Assembly: GCF_009720525.1 (NCBI RefSeq)
Contig: NZ_CP043930.1
Location: 2,515,501 to 2,579,500 of the forward strand
Direction: 5' to 3'
Origin: Gimesia benthica
GTDB taxonomy: Bacteria; Planctomycetota; Planctomycetia; Planctomycetales; Planctomycetaceae
DNA: 64,000 bases
Part shown: piece after piece, positions 32,761 through 41,940 of the stretch
How the letters are laid out: the number at the start of each line of letters is the position of its first letter
Position numbering within the stretch: position 1 is the stretch's first letter
Notes under the pieces: model-generated
Databases searched by the model: none
What the model was told of the DNA's origin: nothing
Seen by the model: the letters and a program-made list of their open reading frames with translations, nothing else
Translations under genes and position numbers: made by a program

Positions 32761-35637
32761 ATGCCAGGAAAAATCGGTGAACTGATTTCAAGAACGTGGG
32801 TTCTGCTGCTCGTTCTCCCGCTGGTTTTATCAGTACCGCTCTCGTTGCGCGCCGAGTCTTTTGAAGCCGGCTTCGATGACACATCCCGTGTCAGCTGGCA
32901 GGTCCGTATCGATCCCAACATGGCCCGGAAGAACTGGCATGTCCGTAATACGACGGCTCAACATGCGGGCGCTGCCTGCGAACATCTGCAGGTCTCCACG
33001 GGAAATCTGGGATCGCTGATCGAGTTATCGCATGCACTTCCGGCCAGTCGGATTATTAATGAACTTACGGTCTCACTCTGGCTGAAATCGAACCGCCGGG
33101 GCACACGGATTGGACTGGAAGCGGTGCTGCCCCACCAGGTAGACCCGGAAACCGGCGCTGCAGCACGCATTTACCTGATTGGTGACACCTACACCGACGA
33201 AGGACAGTGGCAGAAACTGAAGTGCACGACTTCGGAGCCTCTGGTGAATCAGTCGCTGGGACTGTTACGCGGCCGCAGTAAACTGCGCCAACTGGATACA
33301 CGTGAGATGTACGTGGAACGGGTGCTGGTCGTCACCCGATCCTCTTCGGATAAAGTGGAATTCCTGATGGATGACCTGAAGCTCTCGCCGATTGTCCATC
33401 CGAATGAGACGGTACTGCAGACCGCTGCCGCTTATCAGAAAGAACAGGTCAAGCCGATTGTCGAGTTTCTGCTGGACCGGGTTCAACTGCAGGGGAAACC
33501 GATGTTTCCGCGGATGTCCCGCTATCATGGAGAGAACCTGGCCACGATGAAACAGGCGGGCCTGAACGTGATCTGGGCCTCCCAGTTCGACGACTACAAT
33601 TTTCTGGGACAACTTCGCAGCCAGGGTCTGTGGGCGATGGCCACCCCGCCCCGCCCCCAGGACTCGCAGGGATCGTTTCTCCCCTCTCGGGATGCGACGC
33701 TGATCCCCTTTGATGAGCAGACCGCGCCAATCATCTTCTGGAACCTGGGGACTCGAATCCCCGGTCATCAGTGGAACGAAATCCGCAGCCGCGTCGGTCA
33801 GATTCAGAGTGCAGATCAGCAGTTCAAGCGTCCCATCATGGCGGACGTGCAGGGCAAAGAACGACAGATCTCACGTGAAGTCTCGATGATCGGTTCCAGT
33901 CCGCGGATTCTCAACAGCGATATCAGCCTGCTGGACTATCGGCAAACACTGATTGAAAAAACACAGGTTGCACCAGGTCGTTTTCTGTGGACCTGGATCC
34001 AGACGGAACCGACGGCAGCCAACAGTCAATGGCGGGAGACTGCGAATAAACTTCCGATCGTAGTGGAACCCGAACAGATTCGCCTGCAGACCTATAGCGC
34101 ACTTTCCGCAGGTTGCAGGGGGGCCGGCTACTGGACCACCAGCAGACTTGATGAGACCTCTGCAACAGGTGCTCTGGAACGAAAACTGGCGATCGAACAG
34201 TTGAACCTGGAGATCGACCTGATCGAGCCCTGGCTGGCAGCGGGAACCGTGATTTCACACGTTCCCTTTAGTTTGAAACAGCGTGAAACGCCCCAAATCG
34301 GTCAGCTGGGAGCTGACTTCAAGACCGCCGGCAAAGATCGCCTGATCCGTGACGAGCGCCTTGCGGAGCGGGAAATGCAGCTGCTCAGGGAAAAACAGAC
34401 GGCGGAGGAACTGCAGGCCGCCGTGATTCAATCCGAATTCGGCACCCTGATTCTCCCGGTCTGGTATCGTCACGATGCCCAGTTTGTTCCGGACCAGATG
34501 GCGGGGAACGACGCGACCATCGTCATTCCAGGAGGAAACGTTTCTGCTTCTGTCTGGGAAGTGAGCACGACCGAAATTCGTAACCTGGACCGTAAACGGG
34601 TCAACGGTGGAGTGCAGATCCGCATTCCCAAATTTGACATGACCTCGATCATCATCATGACGTCGGATCAGGGCTTGATCGAAAATCTGCGACGGAAAAT
34701 AGCCGGGATCAGTGCTCAATCCGCAGAGGCCTGCGTGCAGATGAGCAGTGCCAAGCTGAAACGCTGCGAACAGACGAATGCGTTACTGGTGAATATGGGA
34801 GTCAGCCAGATAGCCCGCCTGGATGGGCCAGCGATTCTGGAACGTTCCCGCAAACTGTCTGCCCAGGCAGAACAGTCTCTGGCGAGCAAAGATTATCACC
34901 GCGCGCGACTTCAGGCCCGCGATGCGATGCAACTGCTGCGAATTCTGCAGAGAAGTCAGTGGCGGGAAGCGACCCACAATTTTGATTCCGCAGTCACCAG
35001 CCCTTACACGATTGCTTACAGTACCCTGCCTGACCACTGGCGGATGATCGAACAGATCGGCCGCAGTTCCGGTAAGATTCAGTCGAACCTGCTGCGTTCC
35101 GGTGATTTCGAAGACATCGACACCATGACAGCGGAAGGCTGGAAGCATAAACAGAATCCGATCACCGGAACTCAGGCGATCGCGGAGCTGTATCCCCGCG
35201 ACCGGAAATCCGGAAACTTCAGCCTGCGACTGCTGGCCGCTCCGATCAACCGGGGTGAAGTGCCGGCGTATATCGAAGATCCGCTGGTCAAAGTAACCAC
35301 GCCTCCCCTGGAGGTCCGCAGCGGTCAGATCGTGCACATCACGGGATGGGTGAAGGTGAGCTCCCCGATCATAGGTCACACCGAGGGGGCCACGCTGGAA
35401 GACAGCATTATGGGTCCGGGAGGGGCGTTGCACTGGAATGCGCAGAGCAGCTGGCAGAAGATCGACGTCATCCGGGAAGTCCCCCGGAGCGAAACCTTCA
35501 CGCTCTCGATGTACCTGTATGGGCTGGGGGCAATCCTGTTTGATGACCTGCGCGTCATTGCCTATACACCCGAACCCAGGCTCTACCAGCAGACCAGCGG
35601 GAGTGAATCTCCTTCGAATTCCCCTCTGAGTCCCTGA
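32761..35637 (+). CDS. Large secreted planctomycete protein, family unknown
   Basis: A 958-residue protein with a Sec signal (WVLLLVLPLVLSVPLSLRAE, cleavage near residue 32). Residues 33-210 look like a carbohydrate-binding beta-sandwich (WLKSNRRGTRIGLEAVL, VEFLMDDLKLSPIV). Residues 230-520 resemble a glycosidase-like TIM barrel: PRMSRYHGENLATMKQAGLNVIWASQFDD, then PIIFWNLG, FLWTWIQTEP and LSAGCRGAGYWTTS. A second sandwich (about 780-940) ends FDDLRVIAYTPEP. This order suggests a polysaccharide-active or binding protein. ATG 32761 is taken over TTG 32758. Followed by a hairpin but no clear terminator. Confidence 0.8.
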   Translation: MPGKIGELISRTWVLLLVLPLVLSVPLSLRAESFEAGFDDTSRVSWQVRIDPNMARKNWHVRNTTAQHAGAACEHLQVSTGNLGSLIELSHALPASRIINELTVSLWLKSNRRGTRIGLEAVLPHQVDPETGAAARIYLIGDTYTDEGQWQKLKCTTSEPLVNQSLGLLRGRSKLRQLDTREMYVERVLVVTRSSSDKVEFLMDDLKLSPIVHPNETVLQTAAAYQKEQVKPIVEFLLDRVQLQGKPMFPRMSRYHGENLATMKQAGLNVIWASQFDDYNFLGQLRSQGLWAMATPPRPQDSQGSFLPSRDATLIPFDEQTAPIIFWNLGTRIPGHQWNEIRSRVGQIQSADQQFKRPIMADVQGKERQISREVSMIGSSPRILNSDISLLDYRQTLIEKTQVAPGRFLWTWIQTEPTAANSQWRETANKLPIVVEPEQIRLQTYSALSAGCRGAGYWTTSRLDETSATGALERKLAIEQLNLEIDLIEPWLAAGTVISHVPFSLKQRETPQIGQLGADFKTAGKDRLIRDERLAEREMQLLREKQTAEELQAAVIQSEFGTLILPVWYRHDAQFVPDQMAGNDATIVIPGGNVSASVWEVSTTEIRNLDRKRVNGGVQIRIPKFDMTSIIIMTSDQGLIENLRRKIAGISAQSAEACVQMSSAKLKRCEQTNALLVNMGVSQIARLDGPAILERSRKLSAQAEQSLASKDYHRARLQARDAMQLLRILQRSQWREATHNFDSAVTSPYTIAYSTLPDHWRMIEQIGRSSGKIQSNLLRSGDFEDIDTMTAEGWKHKQNPITGTQAIAELYPRDRKSGNFSLRLLAAPINRGEVPAYIEDPLVKVTTPPLEVRSGQIVHITGWVKVSSPIIGHTEGATLEDSIMGPGGALHWNAQSSWQKIDVIREVPRSETFTLSMYLYGLGAILFDDLRVIAYTPEPRLYQQTSGSESPSNSPLSP

Positions 35638-36053
35638 GGGGCGGGCTGCATTTAGTGAAGAAAGTTCTGAAACTAACTTCTTTCACTGTCAGATGATAGA
35701 CAGACTATGCGGGAGACCGTACGAACATCCACAGACAATCGTGTCTGAGGCAGCGCGGGACACTTGAAGGTGCGGGCAGAACTTGATAATAAACAGTATA
35801 GAAACAGAGTGAAAAGCTGTCTCAATGTTTGAATACTCTGGGTAACACGTTCTGAATGGCCGGAAGCCTGATTCCATTCTCTCTAAACTCCTTCCGGTAC
35901 TCTGCTGCTCGTCTGACGTGATGGAAACAACCTCTCGCTAATTCCGGGAGAGCGTTACAGACTGATCAGGGTCAAGCTGAGGGCGACTTCGGCCTGACTG
36001 GATGCATTCAGAATTATCATATTTTCAACTTTTTACTGAACAGGAACAAACCA
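35638..36053. other. Intergenic region upstream of fbaA
   Basis: 416 bp. At 35655-35686 the arms GTGAAGAAAGTT / AACTTCTTTCAC form a 12-bp stem with one mismatch and one wobble, 18 bp after the previous gene; there is no T run, so termination is uncertain. A 62-residue minus-strand frame at 35689 has no support. The rest should contain the fbaA promoter and leader. Confidence 0.45.
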
Positions 36054-37085
36054 ATGCCGATTGCCACCCCAGCTCAATACGCCGCGATGCTGGATGCCGC
36101 TCAAGAGGGCAGCTATGCCTATCCCGCGATGAACGTGACTTCACTGCCGACCATCAACGGAGCCCTCAAAGCATTTGCCGATAAAAAATCAGACGGAATT
36201 ATTCAGGTCTCCACCGGTGGTGGCCAGTTCGCTTCCGGTCTGGATCCGAAGGATGCGGTTCTGGGTGCAATCATTCTGGCAGAAGCCACACATCGTCTGG
36301 CAGAAAAATACGATGTGCTGATCGCATTGCACACCGACCACTGTCAGCCCGGCAAGGTCGATTCCTTCCTGAAGCCGCTGATCGCTGAAACCGCCCGTCG
36401 CCGGGAAGCTGGCCTGCCGAACCTGTTCCAGTCTCACATGCTGGACGCTTCAGAACTGCCCTTAAAAGAAAACCTGGAACTGTCAGTCGACCTGCTGAAA
36501 CTGTGTGCCGAGAATGAAATCATTCTGGAAGTGGAAGCGGGTGTTGTTGGTGGTGAAGAAGACGGCGTCGATAACTCCGATCAGCCCGCCGACAAGCTCT
36601 ACACGACTCCTGAAGACATGGTCGCCGTATACGAAGCTCTGAACGGTCTGGGCCGTTACATGTTCGCTGCCACCTTTGGTAACGTACACGGCAGCTACAA
36701 ACCGGGTGCTGTTAAACTGCGTCCGGAAATTCTGAAAGCCGGCCAGGAAGCTGTCATGGCGAAGTACGGCAAAGAAGCCGAATTCGACCTGGTCTTCCAC
36801 GGCGGTTCAGGAACTCCCGAAGACCAGCTGCGTGAAACCCTGGAATACGGTGTTGTGAAAATGAACATCGACACCGACACCCAGTACGCCTTCACCCGTC
36901 CTGTCGTTGATCACATCATGAAGAACTACGATGGTGTGCTGAAGATCGATGGAGAAGTCGGTAACAAGAAAGTCTACGATCCACGTAGCTACCTGAAAGC
37001 TGCCGAAATGGGTGTTGTCGAGCGTATGGGCGAAGCCTGCGACGACCTCTACTCTTCAGGCAAAACGATCTTCGGTAAGGTCTAA
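36054..37085 (+). CDS. fbaA: Class II fructose-bisphosphate aldolase
   Basis: A 343-residue zinc aldolase of the E. coli FbaA (class IIA) type. Zinc and substrate motifs are easy to see: IALHTDHCQPGKVD, LEVEAGVVGGEEDGVDN, FAATFGNVHGSYKPG (zinc His) and VFHGGSGTPEDQL, then GVVKMNIDTDTQYAFTR. AGGAA precedes the ATG. It cleaves fructose-1,6-bisphosphate to DHAP and glyceraldehyde-3-phosphate in glycolysis and runs the reverse reaction in gluconeogenesis. Single gene with its own terminator. Confidence 0.96.
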   Translation: MPIATPAQYAAMLDAAQEGSYAYPAMNVTSLPTINGALKAFADKKSDGIIQVSTGGGQFASGLDPKDAVLGAIILAEATHRLAEKYDVLIALHTDHCQPGKVDSFLKPLIAETARRREAGLPNLFQSHMLDASELPLKENLELSVDLLKLCAENEIILEVEAGVVGGEEDGVDNSDQPADKLYTTPEDMVAVYEALNGLGRYMFAATFGNVHGSYKPGAVKLRPEILKAGQEAVMAKYGKEAEFDLVFHGGSGTPEDQLRETLEYGVVKMNIDTDTQYAFTRPVVDHIMKNYDGVLKIDGEVGNKKVYDPRSYLKAAEMGVVERMGEACDDLYSSGKTIFGKV

Positions 37086-37120
37086 TCCTACAAGCCGAAA
37101 GCGTAAAATGCTGACATCAG

Positions 37121-37155
37121 GTGAGCTGTCTCCAGGCGAGGCAGCTCACTTTTTT
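37121..37155 (+). terminator. Intrinsic terminator after fbaA
   Basis: A 12-bp stem GTGAGCTGTCTC / GAGGCAGCTCAC with one wobble pair and a 5-nt loop, running into six T residues. It also faces the end of the convergent gene at 37169. Confidence 0.9.
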
Positions 37156-37168
37156 ATTGCCTCAGAAG

Positions 37169-38053
37169 TTATTTAGAGCGGGTCACATCCATTTTGGACA
37201 TGTTGGCCAGGCGGACTACCAGGATTTTCTGGATGTCTTCCTTTGATCCTTCGCCACGGAAGAAGAGTCGGCCGGCTGAGTTGGCGGGAACATCGTCGGT
37301 GGCAGTAATGATGGCCATTTCGCCGACATTCAGTGTGACCTCGAACTTCTGGTTGTAGAGCGGGCTGGTATTCTGACGGTTCTCCAGCTGCCAGCCGATA
37401 TTGGTAGCGGTGCGTCTGAGCTGTTGCGCACCGTAGTGGACCTCGGGTGTAAACTCCAACCGGGCCCAGCCATCCTGCATTTTATGTGCTTTGACGCGGA
37501 AGACACAGCGGGCCTGTTCGAAGTCTTTGACCTCAAGGGGCTCTTCATCGTCGTCTGTGATCAGATTCAGCGTGCACTTGTCAAACAGCTCGCTGGTCTG
37601 AATATCAGTGGGTACCCCGGATCGCAGCATCAGCCGTCTGCCGGAGAGCAGCAGCGATTCTTCTTCCTTCTTGATACCGCCGAAATGTGATTTCAATCCC
37701 AGCAACGTCTGTAGTGCCATCGGAGGCACCGAGCTCACATGGCCAACCCGCAAACCGTTCTGGTTCAGTTTTTCCTGGTCAGTCAGCTGAATCGCACCGA
37801 TTTCATCGACTTCGTTCCAGAGGGCAGACCCGAGCAGCGGATCGGTCACCGGACGTTCGACGAACACAATTTCCACCTGCATCGCGTCCTGTGAGACGGG
37901 TATAGATGGGAGCTTGTTGACGGTGTTCGTTTCCGTATACTTACCCAATCCCAGTACGGCCCCTTCACGCATCAGCGCGCAGCCGGTAATCAACAGAGCC
38001 AGCCAGGCCAGTGTGAGAAACAGTAAACAGAATTTGAGGGATACTAACTTCAT
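37169..38053 (-). CDS. Lipoprotein of unknown function
   Basis: A 294-residue protein with a lipobox (LALLITGC, lipidated Cys25). The mature part has alternating hydrophobic strands: QVEIVFVERPVTDPLLGSALWNEVDE, VGHVSSVPPMALQTLLG, WARLEFTPEVHYG and KFEVTLNVGEMAIITATDD. The last of these resembles the beta-rich secretin/TonB-short N-terminal domain style seen in planctomycete outer-membrane proteins, but the match is too weak to name. It is convergent with fbaA and divergent from ispF. Probably anchored in a membrane facing the periplasm. Confidence 0.75.
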   Translation of the reverse strand: MKLVSLKFCLLFLTLAWLALLITGCALMREGAVLGLGKYTETNTVNKLPSIPVSQDAMQVEIVFVERPVTDPLLGSALWNEVDEIGAIQLTDQEKLNQNGLRVGHVSSVPPMALQTLLGLKSHFGGIKKEEESLLLSGRRLMLRSGVPTDIQTSELFDKCTLNLITDDDEEPLEVKDFEQARCVFRVKAHKMQDGWARLEFTPEVHYGAQQLRRTATNIGWQLENRQNTSPLYNQKFEVTLNVGEMAIITATDDVPANSAGRLFFRGEGSKEDIQKILVVRLANMSKMDVTRSK

Positions 38054-38383
38054 GGAAAAGGTCAGAGATCTGGTTGAGAGCGAAGAACGCAGAGATGCTG
38101 TTGTCCGAAGGACGGGAAGGGATGGGGAGTCTATTACTATTCAGGATTTATGTCAATTTGAAATTACGGATTGCCGTCTGTGGCTGCTCAGATGACGAAA
38201 AACGGTTTTTTCCCGGAGACAATGCAGCAGGAAGTCTTTCTCAGCACCGGCTCATATTGCCTTGTTTGACAGCTCCAGCTATGATCTGCGTGCTTTCACG
38301 CCTCGAACCGAAAATGATATTCAACCGAACAGTTTATTTGGTGAAACCGGTTCGATTTCTAACCAGAACTGCGAACAAAACTC
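38054..38383. other. Divergent region between lipoprotein gene and ispF
   Basis: 330 bp with no gene. Two short plus-strand frames here overlap and lack family features. Promoters for both directions are expected, but no box pair stands out. Confidence 0.4.
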
Positions 38384-38890
38384 ATGGCTACTCAATCTCT
38401 TAAGGAACAGCTGCCCGACCTGCGTGTCGGTTATGGCCAGGACTGTCATCGTCTGCAGGCGGAATATCCGCTGATCCTGGGAGGGGTGGAAATTGATTTT
38501 GAACTGGGTCTGGTTGGACACAGTGATGCGGATGTTCTACTGCATGCAATCACCGATGCCCTGTTGGGAGCAGCCGGTCTGGGGGATATCGGAGAGATGT
38601 TCCCCAATACCGATCCCCAGTGGAAAGGCGCCGATTCCCGGAAACTGCTGCAGGCTGCCTTTGCAGAAGTTCAGCAGGCCGGCTGGCATATCATAAACCT
38701 GGATTGCACAATTTCGGCGGAACGTCCTAAACTAGCCAGCTATAAGCCACAAATACGACAGTCGGTTGCAGAGACCCTGCAGCTCGACGCACAACAGGTC
38801 AACATTAAAGCCAAAACGGGAGAACGGGTCGGACCGGTCGGAAGACAGGAAGCGATGACCGCCGATGCTGTCGTTCTGCTGCGACGTTAG
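38384..38890 (+). CDS. ispF: 2-C-methyl-D-erythritol 2,4-cyclodiphosphate synthase
   Basis: A 168-residue protein of normal IspF size. The opening RVGYGQDCHRL has the zinc-binding Asp and His, with the third ligand His in VGHSDADVLLHAITDALLGAAGLGDIGEMFP, the family signature. INLDCTISAERPKL and NIKAKTGERVGPVGRQEAM (substrate loop) follow. It makes the cyclic diphosphate of the MEP isoprenoid pathway. The gene is 44 bp upstream of cysS. Confidence 0.95.
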   Translation: MATQSLKEQLPDLRVGYGQDCHRLQAEYPLILGGVEIDFELGLVGHSDADVLLHAITDALLGAAGLGDIGEMFPNTDPQWKGADSRKLLQAAFAEVQQAGWHIINLDCTISAERPKLASYKPQIRQSVAETLQLDAQQVNIKAKTGERVGPVGRQEAMTADAVVLLRR

Positions 38891-38934
38891 AACTCGTTTT
38901 TTGAGAACAGGAAGAAATTCAGGTATCCAGGAAC

Positions 38935-40491
38935 ATGACGCTAAGAATTTACAACACACTGAGTCGCAAAAAAGAAGATTTCCAGACGATCAAACCAGGG
39001 AAAGTCGGCATTTATCTCTGCGGCCCCACGGTTTACAAGCATTCGCACATCGGTCACATGGTCGGCCCGGTGATCATCGACACCATCGCCCGTTACCTGA
39101 AGTACAACGGTTATGAAGTCAAGTTCGTCAACAACATCACGGACATTGATGACAAGCTGATCAATCGGGCAGCCGAAAAGAACATTTCGGTTGAAAAGCT
39201 GGCGGCCGAGATGACCCAGGATTACTTCGATAACCTGGAAACGATGGGCATTGATACCATCACCGATTTCCCCAAAGCGACCGACTATATCGACGCGATG
39301 CTGGAAATCATCCAGACACTGATCGACCAGGGGAATGCTTACCCGCTGGACGGCGATGTCTACTTCTCTGCGGAGTCAGACAACAACTACGGCTGCCTGA
39401 GTGGTCGGAAGATCGAAGAAATGATCGCCGGTACCCGCGTGGAAGCCAACGACAAGAAAAAGAATCCGGCTGACTTCGCTCTGTGGAAAAAATCGCGTCC
39501 GGGTGAACCGGCGTGGGACAGCCCCTGGGGTCCCGGTCGCCCGGGCTGGCACATCGAATGTTCCGCGATGAGCCGCAAACTACTGGGCGATTCCTTCGAC
39601 ATTCATGGCGGGGGTCTGGACCTGATGTTTCCGCATCATGAAAACGAGCGAGCCCAGTCCGAATGCTGCACCGGTAAGACGTACGTGCGTTACTGGGTGC
39701 ACAATGGTCTGATGCAGGCCAGCGACGCTGCCGGCAAGGTGGGCGGTCAGCATGATCGTCATGGAGACGTGGTCGTCGATCAGCAGGCTCAGGAAGCCGA
39801 TAAGCTCTCCGGTTCCAAGGGAGCCGCTTCCGTGAAAGAACTGTTTGCGGTGCACCCTCCCGAAATCGTGCGGCTGTTCCTGCTCTCTACGCATTACCGC
39901 AGCCCGATTGCCTTCAGCGATGAAAACATCAGTGAAACTGGCAAGGGCATGGAAGGCTTTTACCGCTTCTTTGAAACATTTGAGCGAATCACAGGCGAAA
40001 GCTTCTACGACCTGACAACTGCCCAGAAGCGGGACGAATCGGTCACGCTGGAAGGGGAACCGGGTGAATACTTCCAGCAGTTGGCTGAACTCCGCCAGCG
40101 GTTCTGGGAAGCGATGGACGACGATTTCAATACCAGCGGTGCAATCGGCGTCCTGTTTGAACTGCGTTCCGCATTAAACGCGTTGATCCACGAACAGAAA
40201 CTGGATGGTCCCGGCAAAGACAACGAGCAGATGGTTTCCGCTCTCAAAACAGGTGCCTGCCTGCTCAAAGAGCTCTCCAATCTGCTAGGCGTCTTCCGCA
40301 AAGCCCCCGTGAAAGAACAGGGAGCCGACGATGGTCTGGTCAACCAGTTGATGGAGCTGATCATCGATATCCGCAAGGATGCCCGCACCAACAAGAACTG
40401 GGACATTGCCGACAAAATCCGCGATGGACTGGCTGCCTGCCAGATCACCGTGGAAGACCGTCCCGAAGGCAGTTTGTGGCGGCGGGGGTAA
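38935..40491 (+). CDS. cysS: Cysteinyl-tRNA synthetase with expanded KMSKS region
   Basis: A 518-residue class I synthetase. The zinc/cysteine pocket is LCGPTVY, the HIGH motif reads HSHIGHM, and GWHIECSAM plus FPHHENERAQSE are the standard downstream signatures. Where most CysRS have KMSKSLGN nine residues after HNG, this protein has about 20 extra residues (GKVGGQHDRHGDVVVDQQAQ) and the motif reads KLSGSKG (near residue 290). The C-terminal helical domain is normal. Charges tRNA-Cys. Second gene of ispF-cysS-ruvC-ruvA. Confidence 0.94.
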   Translation: MTLRIYNTLSRKKEDFQTIKPGKVGIYLCGPTVYKHSHIGHMVGPVIIDTIARYLKYNGYEVKFVNNITDIDDKLINRAAEKNISVEKLAAEMTQDYFDNLETMGIDTITDFPKATDYIDAMLEIIQTLIDQGNAYPLDGDVYFSAESDNNYGCLSGRKIEEMIAGTRVEANDKKKNPADFALWKKSRPGEPAWDSPWGPGRPGWHIECSAMSRKLLGDSFDIHGGGLDLMFPHHENERAQSECCTGKTYVRYWVHNGLMQASDAAGKVGGQHDRHGDVVVDQQAQEADKLSGSKGAASVKELFAVHPPEIVRLFLLSTHYRSPIAFSDENISETGKGMEGFYRFFETFERITGESFYDLTTAQKRDESVTLEGEPGEYFQQLAELRQRFWEAMDDDFNTSGAIGVLFELRSALNALIHEQKLDGPGKDNEQMVSALKTGACLLKELSNLLGVFRKAPVKEQGADDGLVNQLMELIIDIRKDARTNKNWDIADKIRDGLAACQITVEDRPEGSLWRRG

Positions 40492-40533
40492 TTCCGCCGC
40501 GCACCTGTTTCGAGCGGAGTCGTTTGAGCACAT

Positions 40534-41064
40534 ATGAAGGCAAACTCGACAATGGATGATGAAGAGTTGACACCTGCCACACGGTACCTGGGAATTGACC
40601 CGGGCCTGAACCGCACGGGTTACGCCTTGCTGGAACAGTCGGCCCGGGGGCCGGTGCTGTGCGAGGGAGGCATCATCCGTTCGAACCAGGAGATGAACCT
40701 CGCGGCGCGGGTGCACGAAATTGCCTCGGGAATCCGGGAAGTGATTGCCGAGTATCGCCCTGACGTGATGGCCATCGAACAGGTATTTACGACTCCCAAG
40801 TTTCCCAAGAGTTCGATCATCATGGCGCATGCACGCGGCGCGATTCTGTTCGCCGCCCATGACGCCGGCGTCCCCGTGGTGCATTACACTCCCACGCAGA
40901 TCAAACGCCTGATTACGGGCAGCGGCCGTGCATCGAAAGAACAGATGCAGCATGCGATCAAAAACGAACTCGGATTAAAAACCATCCTGGAACCGAACGA
41001 CGTCGCCGATGCCTTCGCAGCAGCACTGTGTCACTACCATACGATTCGTGTGGCCTGCTTCTGA
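40534..41064 (+). CDS. ruvC: Crossover junction endodeoxyribonuclease RuvC
   Basis: A 176-residue Holliday junction resolvase. Catalytic acidic residues are in YLGIDPGLNRTGYALL (Asp), VMAIEQVFTTPKFPKSS (Glu) and DVADAFAAALCHYH (two Asp). QIKRLITGSGRASKEQMQHAI is a family signature. ATG 40534 follows a weak ribosome site; ATG 40552 is a possible alternative. It lies 42 bp after cysS and 35 bp before ruvA. Confidence 0.95.
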   Translation: MKANSTMDDEELTPATRYLGIDPGLNRTGYALLEQSARGPVLCEGGIIRSNQEMNLAARVHEIASGIREVIAEYRPDVMAIEQVFTTPKFPKSSIIMAHARGAILFAAHDAGVPVVHYTPTQIKRLITGSGRASKEQMQHAIKNELGLKTILEPNDVADAFAAALCHYHTIRVACF

Positions 41065-41099
41065 ATTAAACACTCTTATCCCCTGAGAACAGCATTCCC

Positions 41100-41720
41100 A
41101 TGATTACAAATATCCGTGGCCAATTGAGCGAACTGAGTCTGACCGAGGCGATCATCTCGGTGGGGGCCTTTGACTATGAAGTGTTTATCCCCGAGTTTGT
41201 CCGCCGCCAGCTGCAACCTCTGATCGGTAAAGAGGTCAGTCTCAAAACCATCGAATACATCGAAGGGAACCCGCAGAAAGGGCGACTGACTCCGCGGATG
41301 ATCGGTTTCATGAGCCATGCAGAGCGGGAGTTCTTCGAACTGGTCTGCTCGGTGGATGGCGTGGGCGTCAAGAAAACACTGCGGGCCATGGTGCGTCCTG
41401 TGAAAGAGGTCGCCACCGCGATTGAAGAAAAAGACATCAAGCAACTCACGACACTCCCCGGCATCGGACCTGCGGTGGCAGAACGGATCGTCGCCAAGCT
41501 CCGCCGCAAAATGGCCAAGTTTGCCCTGATTGTCGCCAAGGAATTCCCCGCTGACGAAGCACAGACCGATGTCTTCGGCGAAGCCTACGAGGCGCTGCTC
41601 AGTCTGGGCTATTCCGCCAACGAAGCCCGCGACAAGGTAGAGACCATGGCCGCGGATGGCCAGAAGTTCAAGAGCATCGAGGAGTTCCTCACCGCACTCT
41701 ACCAGCAGGAACGCAACTGA
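41100..41720 (+). CDS. ruvA: Holliday junction DNA helicase subunit RuvA
   Basis: A 206-residue protein of normal RuvA size. Order: N-terminal OB-fold ([21 protein letters not shown]), tandem helix-hairpin-helix ([19 protein letters not shown] and [22 protein letters not shown]) and C-terminal three-helix domain ([19 protein letters not shown]) that contacts RuvB. No ruvB follows, so the branch-migration motor is encoded elsewhere. Confidence 0.95.
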   Translation: MITNIRGQLSELSLTEAIISVGAFDYEVFIPEFVRRQLQPLIGKEVSLKTIEYIEGNPQKGRLTPRMIGFMSHAEREFFELVCSVDGVGVKKTLRAMVRPVKEVATAIEEKDIKQLTTLPGIGPAVAERIVAKLRRKMAKFALIVAKEFPADEAQTDVFGEAYEALLSLGYSANEARDKVETMAADGQKFKSIEEFLTALYQQERN

Positions 41721-41885
41721 AATCCGGCCATCTGTGTCGTTCCAACACCGCTGATCAATCGTTGCAACTGCTACAGTCCTCATCTTTGACGCCGAACTGC
41801 CTGCATCTGGTACCTGTTCGCATCTTACCGTTTGTCCTTCGCTGCGCCTGACATAGCTTTGAAGAAGCTAGCGACCCTACGGGGA

Positions 41886-41930
41886 GGAATGCGCAGACAG
41901 CCATTCCGCATGCCACGACTGTGATCGTGG
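41886..41930 (+). promoter_or_regulatory. Two hairpins ahead of the HD-GYP gene
   Basis: GGAATG / CATTCC (41886-41891, 41902-41907) and CCACGA / TCGTGG (41913-41918, 41925-41930), the second ending 10 bp before the ATG where a ribosome binding site would be. They may tune translation or end ruvA transcription; no T run follows. Confidence 0.35.
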
Positions 41931-41940
41931 CGCCCCAGAT

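Noticed and set aside
35689-35877. A 62-residue minus-strand frame upstream of fbaA
   Set aside because: No support from ribosome site or composition. The region is more simply the fbaA leader.
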